Below are positions 16,192 through 24,895 of a stretch of 64,000 nucleotides of DNA, in pieces (within the stretch, counting starts at the first letter, position 1; every line of letters starts with the position of its first letter). Below the pieces are notes generated by a model that was not told where the DNA came from, searched no databases, and saw only the letters and a list, made by a program, of their open reading frames with translations. A program made the translations under genes and the position numbers. This stretch comes from Streptomyces sp. GQFP. GTDB lineage: Bacteria; Actinomycetota; Actinomycetes; Streptomycetales; Streptomycetaceae. The DNA is taken from assembly GCF_021545335.1 (NCBI RefSeq), contig NZ_CP089312.1, forward strand, positions 1,488,001 through 1,552,000. Direction: 5' to 3'.

Positions 16192-17064
16192 GTGGAGGGT
16201 GTGTACGACCCCTCTCATCTGCGGACCTTTCTGACCGTGGCCCAGACGCTCAGCTTCACGCAGGCCGCCCGGCGGCTCGGGCTGCGTCAGTCGACGGTCA
16301 GCCAGCATGTGCGGCGCCTGGAGGACGCGACCGGGCGGCAGCTGTTCACCCGGGACACGCACTCCGTGGAGCTGACCGAGGACGGCGAGGCGATGCTCGG
16401 TTTCGCCCGCCGCATCCTGGACGTGCACGAGCAGGCGACGGCGTTCTTCACGGGTACGCGGCTGCGCGGCCGGCTGCGGTTCGGCGCGTCGGAGGACTTC
16501 GTACTGACCCGGCTGCCGGAGATCCTGGAGGGCTTCCGGTACGACCATCCCGAGGTCGATCTGGAGCTGACCGTGGAGCTGTCGGGCACCCTGCACGAGC
16601 AACTGGCCGCCGGGAAGCTGGACCTCGTGCTGGCCAAGCGGCGCCCCGAGGACCCGCGCGGCGAGCCGGTGTGGCACGACGAGCTGGTGTGGATCGGCGC
16701 GGAACGGCTCCGGCTTGACCCCGACCGCCCGGTGCCGCTGATCGTGTACCCGCCGCCGGGCATCACCCGCGCCCTCGCCATGGAGGCCCTGGAGCAGCAG
16801 GGGCGGGCCTGGCGCGTCGCCTGCACCAGCGGCAGCCTCAACGGGCTGATCGCGGCGGCCCGGGCCGGCCTCGGTGTGATGGCCCACTCGCGCGGACTGA
16901 TCCCGCCCGGCCTGGTCCGCGTACCCGACCGCTTCGGGCTGCCGGAGCTGGGGCGGGTCGACTTCGTCCTGGTCCACGGCCGTCGTCGTACGTCGGCCCA
17001 GAGCGCGGCGGACGCGCTGGCGGCGGCGATCCTCACGAGCGGGGACCGGCTGCACCGGCGGTGA
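16192..17064 (+). CDS. LysR family transcriptional regulator
   Basis: A 290-residue LTTR. Residues ~4-64 hold the winged helix (YDPSHLRTFLTVAQTLSFTQAARRLGLRQSTVSQHVRRLEDATGRQLFTRD), followed by a periplasmic-binding-like effector domain (LRFGASEDFVLTRLPEILEGFRYDHPEVDLELTVELSG). It is divergent from a BASS-type transporter and probably activates it in response to the transported anion. The first GTG is at 16192; a GTG at 16201 would give MYDPSHL, closer to the usual LTTR start, but leaves little room for the GGAGG at 16194. If 16192 is used the mRNA may be leaderless. Confidence 0.9.
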   Translation: MEGVYDPSHLRTFLTVAQTLSFTQAARRLGLRQSTVSQHVRRLEDATGRQLFTRDTHSVELTEDGEAMLGFARRILDVHEQATAFFTGTRLRGRLRFGASEDFVLTRLPEILEGFRYDHPEVDLELTVELSGTLHEQLAAGKLDLVLAKRRPEDPRGEPVWHDELVWIGAERLRLDPDRPVPLIVYPPPGITRALAMEALEQQGRAWRVACTSGSLNGLIAAARAGLGVMAHSRGLIPPGLVRVPDRFGLPELGRVDFVLVHGRRRTSAQSAADALAAAILTSGDRLHRR

Positions 17065-17397
17065 AGGCCGCAACTGCGATCCAGGTGTGACAAGAACGGC
17101 GTCCGGGGCGCAGACAGAGAGAGCGAAGCGGTCGCCCGAAGCGCTCCTTGAACCTTAAAGAGCGCCCCAAGAGGCCTGGTGCGGGCGGTGATCGGCTCGG
17201 TCGGATTCGGTGGAGATTACGGACCCGGAACGTACTTCGACGTAAGAGATTCTGTCCGTCCCCTACCCATACAGACGCATTTTCCGCCCGGTGACGGCGT
17301 CGAAGCCGAACACCGTTCGGTTTGGTACCCCCTCCCGCGGCACAGGGCTGTGAGGTAGCTTTCACCGCGCCGAGCCGGAGCGTCACTAGGAGCGGGT
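17065..17397. other. Intergenic region between LysR and acyl-CoA ligase genes
   Basis: No credible gene is present in these 333 bp. I see a possible dyad ACGT-ACTTCG-ACGT around 17230-17245 and AGGAGCGGG just before the TTG start of the ligase. The promoter of the ligase must lie here but no clear consensus elements can be named. Confidence 0.5.
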
Positions 17398-19224
17398 TTG
17401 CGCGAATTCACCAACCCTCCGTTGGCGTTGGCGCCGCCCGTGGGCGGACTGGCCGACGTGGTCTACGAGCATGCCCAGGAGAACCCCCTCCGGGTCGCGC
17501 TCGGCCGCAAGGACGAGGCCGGCCAGTGGCGGGACGTGACCGCGGGCGAGTTCCGCGACGAGGTGCTCGCCCTCGCCAAGGGCCTGCTCGCCCAGGGCAT
17601 CCGGTTCGGGGACCGCGTCGCGATCATGTCCCGTACACGCTACGAGTGGACGCTCTTCGACTACGCGCTCTGGACGATCGGCGCCCAGGTGGTGCCCGTC
17701 TATCCGACGTCCTCCGCCGAGCAGGTCTTCTGGATGCTGTACGACGCCGAGGTGACGGCGGCGATGGTGGAGCACGAGGACCACGCGATGACCATCGCCA
17801 CGGTCATCGACCGCCTCCCCCAGCTGCGCCAGCTGTGGCAGCTCGACGTGGGCGCCGTGCAGGAGCTGTACGAGGCCGGGGCGCACCTCGACGACGAGAT
17901 GGTGCACCGGCAGCGGCTCGCGGTCACGCCCGATTCGACGGCGACGATCATCTACACCTCCGGCACCACGGGCCGCCCCAAGGGCTGTGTCATCACCCAC
18001 GCCAACTTCATGTTCGAGGCGGACACCGTCATCGAGCGCTGGGAACCGGTGTTCCACTCCAGGAAGGGCGACGAGGTGGCGACGCTCCTCTTTCTCCCCC
18101 TCGCCCATGTCTTCGGCCGGATGGTGCAGGTCGCCGCGATCCGCGGTGGGGTGCGTTTCGGCCATCAGCCCCAGCTGAACGCGGCGGCTCTGCTGCCCGA
18201 CCTCGCCGCCTTCAGACCCACCTTCTTCCTCGGGGTGCCGTACATCTTCGAGAAGGTCTTCAACGCGGCCCGCCGCAAGGCCGAGCGGGAGGGCAAGTCG
18301 GGCCCCTTCGAGAAGGCCGTCGAGGTCGCGGTGCGCTATGCGGAGGCCGTGGAGGAGAAGGCCTGGGACGTGGGCCCCGGTCCGTCGGCGGGCCTGCGGA
18401 TGCAGCACCAGCTCTTCGAGAAGCTCGTGTACTCCAAGATCCGGGCCGCGATGGGCGGGCGCGTACGGCACGCCATGACGGGCGGTTCGGGGATGGACCG
18501 GCGGCTCGGGCTCTTCTTCGCGGGCGCGGGCGTCCACATCTACGAGGGTTACGGCCTCACGGAGACGACGGCCGCGGCCACCGCGAACCCGCCCGAGCGC
18601 ACCCGGTACGGCACGGTCGGCCAGGCCATCCCGGGCATGACGGTGCACATCGCGGACGACGGCGAGATCTGGCTGCGCGGCGACAACGTCTTCCAGGGCT
18701 ATCTGAACAACCAGAAGGCGACGGACGCGACCCTGCACGACGGCTGGCTCGCCACCGGTGACCTGGGCTCCCTCGACGACGACGGCTTCCTCACGATCAC
18801 CGGCCGCAAGAAGGAGATCCTGGTGACCTCGGGCGGCAAGAGCGTCTCCCCCGGGGCCCTGGAGGAACGCGTCCGGGACCACCCGCTCGTCGCCCAGTGC
18901 ATCCTGGTCGGCAACGACCGCCCGTACATCGCGGCCCTGGTCACCCTGGACCAGGAGGCGGTCGAGCACTGGCTCACGATGCGTGACAAACCGCAGCTGA
19001 CCCCGACGGAACTGGTGCGCGACCCGGACCTGGAGAAGGAGGTGCGGCGCGCGGTGGTCGCCGCGAACACCCTGGTCTCCAAGGCCGAGTCGATCCGCAC
19101 CTTCCGTATCCTGGCCCAGCCGTTCACCGAGGAACACGGTCTGCTGACGCCGTCCCTGAAGCTGAAGCGCAAGGCGATCGAGAACGCGTACGCGAAGGAG
19201 GTCGAGGCCCTGTACCGGGCCTGA
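17398..19224 (+). CDS. Long-chain fatty-acid--CoA ligase (AMP-forming)
   Basis: A 608-residue adenylate-forming enzyme of the FadD15-like group. The P-loop TIIYTSGTTGRPKGC (residues ~182-196), the YEGYGLTETT motif, WLATGDLGSLDDDGFL and GRKKEILVTSGGKSVSP are all intact, so it should make acyl-AMP and then acyl-CoA for beta-oxidation or lipid synthesis. The start is a TTG at 17398 with AGGAGCGGG upstream; no ATG or GTG fits better, since the conserved protein starts MREFTNPPLALAPP. It is a stand-alone gene, with the next plus-strand gene more than 3 kb away. Confidence 0.93.
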   Translation: MREFTNPPLALAPPVGGLADVVYEHAQENPLRVALGRKDEAGQWRDVTAGEFRDEVLALAKGLLAQGIRFGDRVAIMSRTRYEWTLFDYALWTIGAQVVPVYPTSSAEQVFWMLYDAEVTAAMVEHEDHAMTIATVIDRLPQLRQLWQLDVGAVQELYEAGAHLDDEMVHRQRLAVTPDSTATIIYTSGTTGRPKGCVITHANFMFEADTVIERWEPVFHSRKGDEVATLLFLPLAHVFGRMVQVAAIRGGVRFGHQPQLNAAALLPDLAAFRPTFFLGVPYIFEKVFNAARRKAEREGKSGPFEKAVEVAVRYAEAVEEKAWDVGPGPSAGLRMQHQLFEKLVYSKIRAAMGGRVRHAMTGGSGMDRRLGLFFAGAGVHIYEGYGLTETTAAATANPPERTRYGTVGQAIPGMTVHIADDGEIWLRGDNVFQGYLNNQKATDATLHDGWLATGDLGSLDDDGFLTITGRKKEILVTSGGKSVSPGALEERVRDHPLVAQCILVGNDRPYIAALVTLDQEAVEHWLTMRDKPQLTPTELVRDPDLEKEVRRAVVAANTLVSKAESIRTFRILAQPFTEEHGLLTPSLKLKRKAIENAYAKEVEALYRA

Positions 19225-19230
19225 CCCTTT

Positions 19231-21111
19231 TCAGCGGGCCTGACCGATGTCCAGGGCGGCCCGCGCGGTCGGTGTGGCGTACGCCCTGCCGATCCAGGCC
19301 TCGTCGATCCGCAGCCGCTGGTGGCGGGTGGTGTCGGTGGCGGCGGCCCAGGTGGAGTCGATCTCCAGGCGGACGTACCGGGTGTCGGCCGCGGTGAGGT
19401 CGATGACCTGGATTCCACGGTGACTTGGGAGCTGCCCGGTCTTGACCGCGCTCCCCCAGTCCGAGCCGTCGTCGCTCAGGTAGACCTTGTAGTCCTTGAT
19501 CCGCGCGGACTGCTCGGTGGCGGAGCGGGCGTAGGCGACGGAGTCCTCGCGCTGGTTGAGCCCGATGTACCGCACCCGCTTCACCGAGCAGAGATCGAAG
19601 GTCAGGTCGACGGGCAGGGTCTTGTCACTGTCCCAGTAGGTGAGGTGGTCGCCGTCGGCGGCGGCCGATCCGGCGTGACCGCTCGTCGAGGCGCTCGCGC
19701 TGGTCGTGACGCCGGTCAGGATGCCCTGGCGGCCGGCCGTGGTGACCTTGAAGACGGTGTCGTACGGATCCCAGTCGCCGAGCCCGGTCAGGGTGAGCAC
19801 GCCACCGGACTGGGACCATGAAATGGCCGCTCCGGTACGGAGGCTGGTGACGGAGGCGATGCGGTAGCCGTTGTCGCGGATGCGCAGGGTGCTGGTGGTG
19901 GGCGGGGTCAGGACGTGGACGTACTGCCGGTTGGGGTTGGCCCTGCTGATCGTCGTGACGCCGTGCGCGCCGTCGTTCCAGAAGCCGGGCTTGAGGCCGC
20001 CGTACATGTAGCCGCCGCCCTCGGTGCCGTGCAGGGACTGCCAGATGGGGTCCAGGTAGGACTCGGCGAAGTCGTTGAAGGCCGCCTGGTTCGCCGGGAA
20101 CTTACCGTTGACCTGAGCTGTTTCGGCCATCAGTGCCTTCACCGAGGAGCCCGCGTTGGTGATCAGGCGGCCCAGGGTGAGTTTTCTGTCGACGGCCGGA
20201 TCGGAGCCGTCGTACCACCAGGCTCCGGTCGAGGGCAGCTTGAAGTCGGCCTCGGTCAGGCGGGGTTGAGCGGTGTAGACGGCCTGCGGATAGTCGTAGG
20301 CCGGGGTCATTCCCGTCTTCTGCTCATTGCTGACCATGTCCATGATCGGGGTGTCTTCGTTGTTGTTGCTGAGCGTGTAGTGCGGACGCTTCTCGTAGAT
20401 CTGCCGGTAGAGGTCGTGGCTCTCCCAGTACGCGTTGTCGTTGTCGATCCAGAAGCCGCCGAGGTCGGGGTAACGGTCCATGACCTCGAAGAAGTTGTCG
20501 TAGCTGTACTGCCCGAAGCCCTCGCGGGTGGTCAGGTCGACGTTCGTGCCCTTGTAGGCGGAGTACGCGGCCGAGTCGAGCCACTCGTGACCGCCCTCGG
20601 CGTGCCACTGGGGGTCGTCGGTCATGTAGAGGATGACCTTCAGGCCCTTGGACTTGGCCGCGGTGATCAGCTCGCCGAGGAAGTCCCGCTGGGTGGAGCA
20701 GGATCCGGGGATGTCCGACGGCCAGGCACGGGCGTAGCCGAGGCGGCTGTGGAAGCTGGCGAGGACGAGGTACTGGGTGTGCAGCTTCTGCGCCTCCCGC
20801 ACCCAGTAGTCGGGCGTCCAGCCTCCGTTGGTGACGTCGTTCTCCCAGGCGGTGCAGTCGGTGTGGGCGGGCGCGGTGCGCAGACCCCAGTGCAGGAAGA
20901 GGCCGCCGACTGAGTTGCGCAGGAACTCCTGGCGGGGGTTCTCCAGATCACGCGGACTGGCGGCAACGGCCTTGTCAACGGCAGAGGTGGCAACGGACTG
21001 TCGCGGGGCCGGGAGAGCGGTCGAGGGGCCGGTCAGACCGAGGACGACAGCGAGGACCAGCAGGACCATCGTCGCCGCGCCACGGGTTCGGAACGTGGGG
21101 GGTGGTGGCAT
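19231..21111 (-). CDS. Secreted GH29-like glycoside hydrolase with discoidin (F5/8C) domain
   Basis: A 626-residue extracellular protein from the ATG at 21111. A signal peptide (residues ~1-35) is followed by a TIM-barrel domain with FLRNSVGGLFLHWGLRTAP, YWVREAQKLHTQYLVLASFHSRLG and DLGGFWIDND, similar in order to alpha-L-fucosidases, with the Asp of FWID in the nucleophile position. The C-terminal ~150 residues (ASTSGHAGSAAADGDHLTYWDSD...VDLTFDLCSVKRVRYIGLNQRE) are an F5/8 type C carbohydrate-binding domain. It probably trims a plant or microbial polysaccharide outside the cell. It precedes by position a Tat-exported jelly-roll protein gene (11-bp gap), so the two are likely co-transcribed. 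Exact sugar specificity is uncertain; fucosidase is the best guess. Confidence 0.7.
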   Translation of the reverse strand: MPPPPTFRTRGAATMVLLVLAVVLGLTGPSTALPAPRQSVATSAVDKAVAASPRDLENPRQEFLRNSVGGLFLHWGLRTAPAHTDCTAWENDVTNGGWTPDYWVREAQKLHTQYLVLASFHSRLGYARAWPSDIPGSCSTQRDFLGELITAAKSKGLKVILYMTDDPQWHAEGGHEWLDSAAYSAYKGTNVDLTTREGFGQYSYDNFFEVMDRYPDLGGFWIDNDNAYWESHDLYRQIYEKRPHYTLSNNNEDTPIMDMVSNEQKTGMTPAYDYPQAVYTAQPRLTEADFKLPSTGAWWYDGSDPAVDRKLTLGRLITNAGSSVKALMAETAQVNGKFPANQAAFNDFAESYLDPIWQSLHGTEGGGYMYGGLKPGFWNDGAHGVTTISRANPNRQYVHVLTPPTTSTLRIRDNGYRIASVTSLRTGAAISWSQSGGVLTLTGLGDWDPYDTVFKVTTAGRQGILTGVTTSASASTSGHAGSAAADGDHLTYWDSDKTLPVDLTFDLCSVKRVRYIGLNQREDSVAYARSATEQSARIKDYKVYLSDDGSDWGSAVKTGQLPSHRGIQVIDLTAADTRYVRLEIDSTWAAATDTTRHQRLRIDEAWIGRAYATPTARAALDIGQAR

Positions 21112-21122
21112 GTGACGGCTCC

Positions 21123-21914
21123 TCAGACGAGTTGGTAGCCGCGGAGGTTGGTGAGCAGCAGGTAGGTGTCCTGGAGGGACCCGGAGGTATCGCCGAGGGA
21201 GCGGTAGATGCCCCACTTCGGGCGCACCCGGTCAGCCAGGAAGGTGTCGACGCCGGTCTTCGAGGCGTCGATCACCGTCGAGCCGCCCGACGTGAGGATC
21301 CAACGGACCGTGCCCGCCGAGCCGTTGCCGACCTTGATCTGGAAGTCGACGTCGGTCCATTTGTTGTGCAGCGGCTCCAGGTTCGTACGGCCGATCAGTA
21401 AGTTGTCGATGGCCAGCTTGAGTTCGATGGTCTGCACGCCGTTCACCCGGCGCAGCGACTGCACGACGAGCGGCGAGGTGCCGCTGCCCGGCTGCTTCAT
21501 CTGCATGATGTGGGTGAAGGTGGTGGTCGCCTTGAGCGAGCTGGGGATGTACATCGAGTAGGTGATCCGCCAGGTCTGCCCCTCGGTCCACTTCAGGTAG
21601 TTGCTGCCGCTTCCGTTGCGCAGGCCCGTGACCTCCTGGCGCTGACGGTCGGTCGAGGTGTCGCGGTCGACGGTGTGCATGTTGAAGCGCCAGTTGTTGC
21701 CGGTGGCGTAGATGTGCGGGCTCGCGGAGGTGTGGGAGTCGGCGCGGTCGTCCTCGATGGTCTCGAAGGCGCCGAGGCCGTTCACGCTCGCCGACGGGGC
21801 CCACTTCTGCTGCCAGGAGGCGGCGTGGGCGGTGGTGGCGGTCGGCAGACCGACGGCCGCGCCGGCGGCACCGCCGAGGGCGGCGCCCAGTAGCACCCTT
21901 CTGGATGCGCTCAT
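21123..21914 (-). CDS. Tat-exported jelly-roll polysaccharide lyase-like protein
   Basis: A 263-residue secreted protein. The ATG at 21914 (GAGAGGTG upstream) gives MSASRRVLLGAALGGAAG, a twin-arginine signal ending TAHA. The mature part (WRFNMHTVDRDTSTDRQRQEVTG, KWTEGQTWRITYSMYIPSSL, FTHIMQMKQPG, PLHNKWTDVDFQIKVGNGSAGTVRW) has the pattern of a concanavalin-like beta-jelly-roll, as in heparin-lyase-I-type and PL20-type lyases. Enzyme activity is inferred only from this fold. Codon 172 is TTA (21399-21401), so translation should need the bldA tRNA in a Streptomyces, linking it to development. It probably shares a transcript with the GH29-like gene 11 bp downstream. Confidence 0.65.
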   Translation of the reverse strand: MSASRRVLLGAALGGAAGAAVGLPTATTAHAASWQQKWAPSASVNGLGAFETIEDDRADSHTSASPHIYATGNNWRFNMHTVDRDTSTDRQRQEVTGLRNGSGSNYLKWTEGQTWRITYSMYIPSSLKATTTFTHIMQMKQPGSGTSPLVVQSLRRVNGVQTIELKLAIDNLLIGRTNLEPLHNKWTDVDFQIKVGNGSAGTVRWILTSGGSTVIDASKTGVDTFLADRVRPKWGIYRSLGDTSGSLQDTYLLLTNLRGYQLV

Positions 21915-22335
21915 GACACTAATCACCTCTCAGTCGTTCGTCACAACTGCCCGTCTGTACGGCGCAGTTGTTCATTCATGATCAGGAAGGCGCCCAGGCC
22001 GTGGAAGTCGTTGGTGGCCCGGGTGCGGGCGATGCAGTACGCGTAGTCGCCGACGTTCGCGCCGGGCGGGGGTTGCGGCTGCCCAGACGGGCGCGAGCGT
22101 TCACATCCATGTACCGAGTTCATCAACTCAGCCGTCGGCGCGAACCAGCGTCGCGGCAGGACGTTCCAGGGTCAATGGTCCGGACCGAAGACGTCGGATG
22201 AATTTCCGGCCAATCTCGCTCCCCCGACGCCGACTCATCGGTCAGTTCCGACGGATTCCCCGGACAGGAATGCACCACGGCCCGTGATCGTTGACGATGG
22301 GGGCATCACTCCGACGACTGAAGGATCGAGAGCTC
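21915..22335. promoter_or_regulatory. Intergenic region with a perfect dyad upstream of the jelly-roll gene
   Basis: No supported gene lies in these 421 bp. ACAACTGC (21943-21950) and GCAGTTGT (21964-21971) are perfect 8-bp arms with a 13-nt spacer, 29 bp upstream of the jelly-roll gene start; it could be an operator or a 5' UTR hairpin. The right part carries the promoter of the aldo/keto reductase, without recognisable elements. Confidence 0.5.
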
Positions 22336-23172
22336 GTGAGCAGCAAGGTCCCCCCGATCATCCTGAACAACGGCGTCGAGATGCCCCAGCTGGGCTTCCG
22401 CGTCTGGCAGGTGCCGGACGACGAGGCGGAGCGAGCGGTCGCCACCGCGCTGGAGACCGGGTACCGCAGCATCGACACAGCCGCGATCTACGGCAACGAA
22501 GAGGGCACGGGCAAGGCCGTCGCCGCGTCCGGCGTCTCCCGTGAGGACCTCTTCGTCACCACCAAGCTCTGGAACGGCGACCAGGGGTACGAGTCGACGC
22601 TCCGCGCCTTCGACACCTCCCTGGAGAAGCTCGGCCTGGAGTACGTCGACCTGTACCTGATCCACTGGCCGCAGCCGGCCAAGGGCAAGTTCGTCGACAC
22701 GTACAAGGCGTTCGAGAAGCTCGCCGCGGATGGCCGCGCCCGGGCCATCGGTGTCTCCAACTTCCTTCCGGAGCACCTCGATCGACTCCTCACCGAGACG
22801 TCGGTCATCCCGGCCGTCAACCAGATCGAGCTGCACCCGCATCTCCAGCAGCACGCGGCCCGTGAGTACCACGCGGAGCAGGGCATCGCCACGGAGGCCT
22901 GGTCCCCGCTCGGCTCCGGCAAGGGCCTGCTGGAGGTCCCCGCGATCGTGGCCATCGCCCAGAAGCACGGGCGTACGCCGGCCCAGATCGTGCTGCGCTG
23001 GCACCTCCAGCTGGGCAATGTGGTGATCCCCAAGTCCGTGACGCCGTCCAGGATCAAGGAGAACATCGAGGTCTTCGACTTCAGCCTGGACGCGGAGGAC
23101 CTCGCGGCGATCAGCGCGCTGAACGAGAACCGGCGGCTGGGCCCGGACCCGGCGACCTTCGAGTCCGGCTGA
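22336..23172 (+). CDS. Aldo/keto reductase (2,5-diketo-D-gluconate reductase type)
   Basis: A 278-residue NADPH-dependent (beta/alpha)8 oxidoreductase. The tetrad is visible: Asp and Tyr in SIDTAAIYGNEEGTG, Lys in VTTKLWN and His in LYLIHWPQP. The cofactor loop VIPKSVTPSRIKEN near residue 230 matches AKR5-type enzymes. It would reduce aldehydes or keto-sugars in the cytosol. The GTG at 22336 gives the family-length protein starting MSSKVPPIILNNGVEMPQLGF; the longer open frame from 22291 adds an atypical tail. It has no clear operon partners. Confidence 0.92.
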   Translation: MSSKVPPIILNNGVEMPQLGFRVWQVPDDEAERAVATALETGYRSIDTAAIYGNEEGTGKAVAASGVSREDLFVTTKLWNGDQGYESTLRAFDTSLEKLGLEYVDLYLIHWPQPAKGKFVDTYKAFEKLAADGRARAIGVSNFLPEHLDRLLTETSVIPAVNQIELHPHLQQHAAREYHAEQGIATEAWSPLGSGKGLLEVPAIVAIAQKHGRTPAQIVLRWHLQLGNVVIPKSVTPSRIKENIEVFDFSLDAEDLAAISALNENRRLGPDPATFESG

Positions 23173-23200
23173 TCCTGATCCTTAGGACGGTTGCCATGGG

Positions 23201-23974
23201 TTAGGCGGCGCCCGCGTTCACCGCGAACGCGGCGCCCCACGGGTCGAGGAGCGTCGCCTGGCGGCCGATCGCCTGCTGGGTCTCGGCCGGGTAGACGAGC
23301 GTGGCGCCCCGGGCGAGCGCCGCGTCGACGGTCGTGTCGCAGTCAAGGACCGTGAAGTACGGCAGCCAGCGCGCCCCCGGCTCGAACCAGCTGGCGGGCG
23401 GTGTGATCCCGAGGGCCTCGGCCGGTGTCGTCATCAGGGCGCCCTGGGCTCCCGGCAGCCCCTTGCCTGCGGGCGAGAGGATGCTGCAGGCTGCGCCGCG
23501 TTCCAGGACGACATCCATGCCGTCCCACGCGAACACCGCCTGGTAGAAGGCCTTCGCCCCCGGTACGTCCATGGTGTAGTACTGCGTCCACCACAGGGCG
23601 CCGGGGGCGTCCACAAGGCCGAGAACCGGGGCCGGCCCGGGCTCGCGGAGGCCGAAACGGACGCCGGCGGGATCGGTGACGTACAGAACGCCGGTCTCGA
23701 CACAGGCACCGGCCTCCACCGCCCGTTCACCGCCTGCCGCCGTCACCGCCCCGGCCGTCGCCTCCGCGTCCCGGGTGTGGAACGAGAGCGCCCAACCACC
23801 CACCACCGCCTCGGCCTCGCGCACCCCGGCCACCACAGTCCCGTCGAGCCGGAACACCTCGGCGTCCCGCTCCCAGCCGAACAGGGCCGCGTAGAACTCG
23901 CTCGCCGCCCGCATGTCCGGCGTGCGCAGCTCGACCCAGTTCGGCGCGCCCGGTACCTGGTCGGTCGTGAGCAT
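23201..23974 (-). CDS. VOC (glyoxalase/bleomycin-resistance fold) protein, two domains
   Basis: A 257-residue protein made of two tandem vicinal-oxygen-chelate domains: the first from APNWVELRTPDMRAASEFYAALFGWE, the second from GALWWTQYYTMDVPGAKAFYQAVFAWDG. Such duplicated proteins resemble the hydroxylase-like CFP32/27-kDa antigen family and bind metal or small ligands; the reaction is unknown. The ATG at 23974 opens MLTTDQVPGAPNW. It converges on the aldo/keto reductase gene with 28 bp between stops. Confidence 0.88.
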   Translation of the reverse strand: MLTTDQVPGAPNWVELRTPDMRAASEFYAALFGWERDAEVFRLDGTVVAGVREAEAVVGGWALSFHTRDAEATAGAVTAAGGERAVEAGACVETGVLYVTDPAGVRFGLREPGPAPVLGLVDAPGALWWTQYYTMDVPGAKAFYQAVFAWDGMDVVLERGAACSILSPAGKGLPGAQGALMTTPAEALGITPPASWFEPGARWLPYFTVLDCDTTVDAALARGATLVYPAETQQAIGRQATLLDPWGAAFAVNAGAA

Positions 23975-24079
23975 GTGCGGCCTCCGCGCCACGAGGAACT
24001 GCCTGGACGTTCTGAGCATCCCAGACAATTACACTTCCCCGCACGGCGGTTGATCCGTTCCCGGCCGATCGGGCGGCGG

Positions 24080-24781
24080 TCAGGTGGGCTGCCCGATCGG
24101 CCGTACGACCACGGTGTTGACGTCTACTCCCTCCGGCTGCCGGATCGCCCAGACGATCGAGTCGGCCAGCTGGTCGGCCGTCAGCAGATGCCCCGGCGGA
24201 AGGCTGCCGGAGCTGTCCCAGAACGGGGTTTCGACGCGCCCGGGGGCCATCAGCGTCACGCCGACGCCGAACTCCGTGACCTGACGTCGGGTGTTCTCGG
24301 CCAGCCCCGTCACCGCCCACTTCGTTGCCCCGTAGATGTTGCCCGGCCCGTGCACGAACCCGGCGACGCTGCCGACCAGCACGATCCGGCCCCGGGTCTC
24401 CTTCAGCGCGTCGATCGAAGCCCTGATGAGCAGCGCGGGACCGAGCACGTTGGTGAGCACCATCTCGGTCCAGCCGGCCGGGTCGCCCTCGGCGACGGTG
24501 TCGTGGGTGGCGAACCCTGCGTTGGCGACGACCGTGTCCAGCCGCCCGAACTCCTTGAGTGCTGTCTCGACGGCGCCGCGCACGTCGTCGTACTCGGCCG
24601 CGTTCCCGGCGATCGTCAACAACCCCGCCGGGCGGCCGAGTTCCTCGGCGAAGCCGCGCAGCCGCTCCTCGCCCCGGCCGGTGACGACGACCCGGTGACC
24701 GGCGCCCAGCAACTGCCGCGCGACGGCGGCACCGATACCGCTGCCGCCACCGGTGATGAGCGCGACGGGTGAGTCGGTCAT
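24080..24781 (-). CDS. Short-chain dehydrogenase/reductase (SDR)
   Basis: A 233-residue classical SDR. The cofactor motif TGGGSGIG is at residues 10-17, the NAG-type motif appears as VANAGFAT, and the catalytic Ser...YxxxK is found as LVGSVAGFVHGPGNIYGATK. NADP or NAD-dependent oxidation or reduction of an alcohol/carbonyl is expected; substrate unknown. The ATG at 24781 (MTDSPVALITG) sits behind a GGGGAA RBS. About 55 bp upstream is an AGCGCT-centred dyad-like sequence, TTGAAGCGCTCTCCAA (24837-24852), similar to LacI-family operators, so sugar-linked control is possible. Confidence 0.9.
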   Translation of the reverse strand: MTDSPVALITGGGSGIGAAVARQLLGAGHRVVVTGRGEERLRGFAEELGRPAGLLTIAGNAAEYDDVRGAVETALKEFGRLDTVVANAGFATHDTVAEGDPAGWTEMVLTNVLGPALLIRASIDALKETRGRIVLVGSVAGFVHGPGNIYGATKWAVTGLAENTRRQVTEFGVGVTLMAPGRVETPFWDSSGSLPPGHLLTADQLADSIVWAIRQPEGVDVNTVVVRPIGQPT

Positions 24782-24895
24782 GGTTTTCCCCTGACTGTTC
24801 CGTGCGTGTGCAGTGAACGACAGAGAGTCCATCACTTGAAGCGCTCTCCAAGTCAAGGACGTCAGGGACAGTCAGAAGCGACGGGCCCCTGCGGG

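Noticed and set aside
21941..22126. 61-residue frame on the minus strand upstream of the jelly-roll gene
   Set aside because: No RBS, no codon bias and no recognisable motif; it overlaps the perfect dyad and is treated as non-coding.
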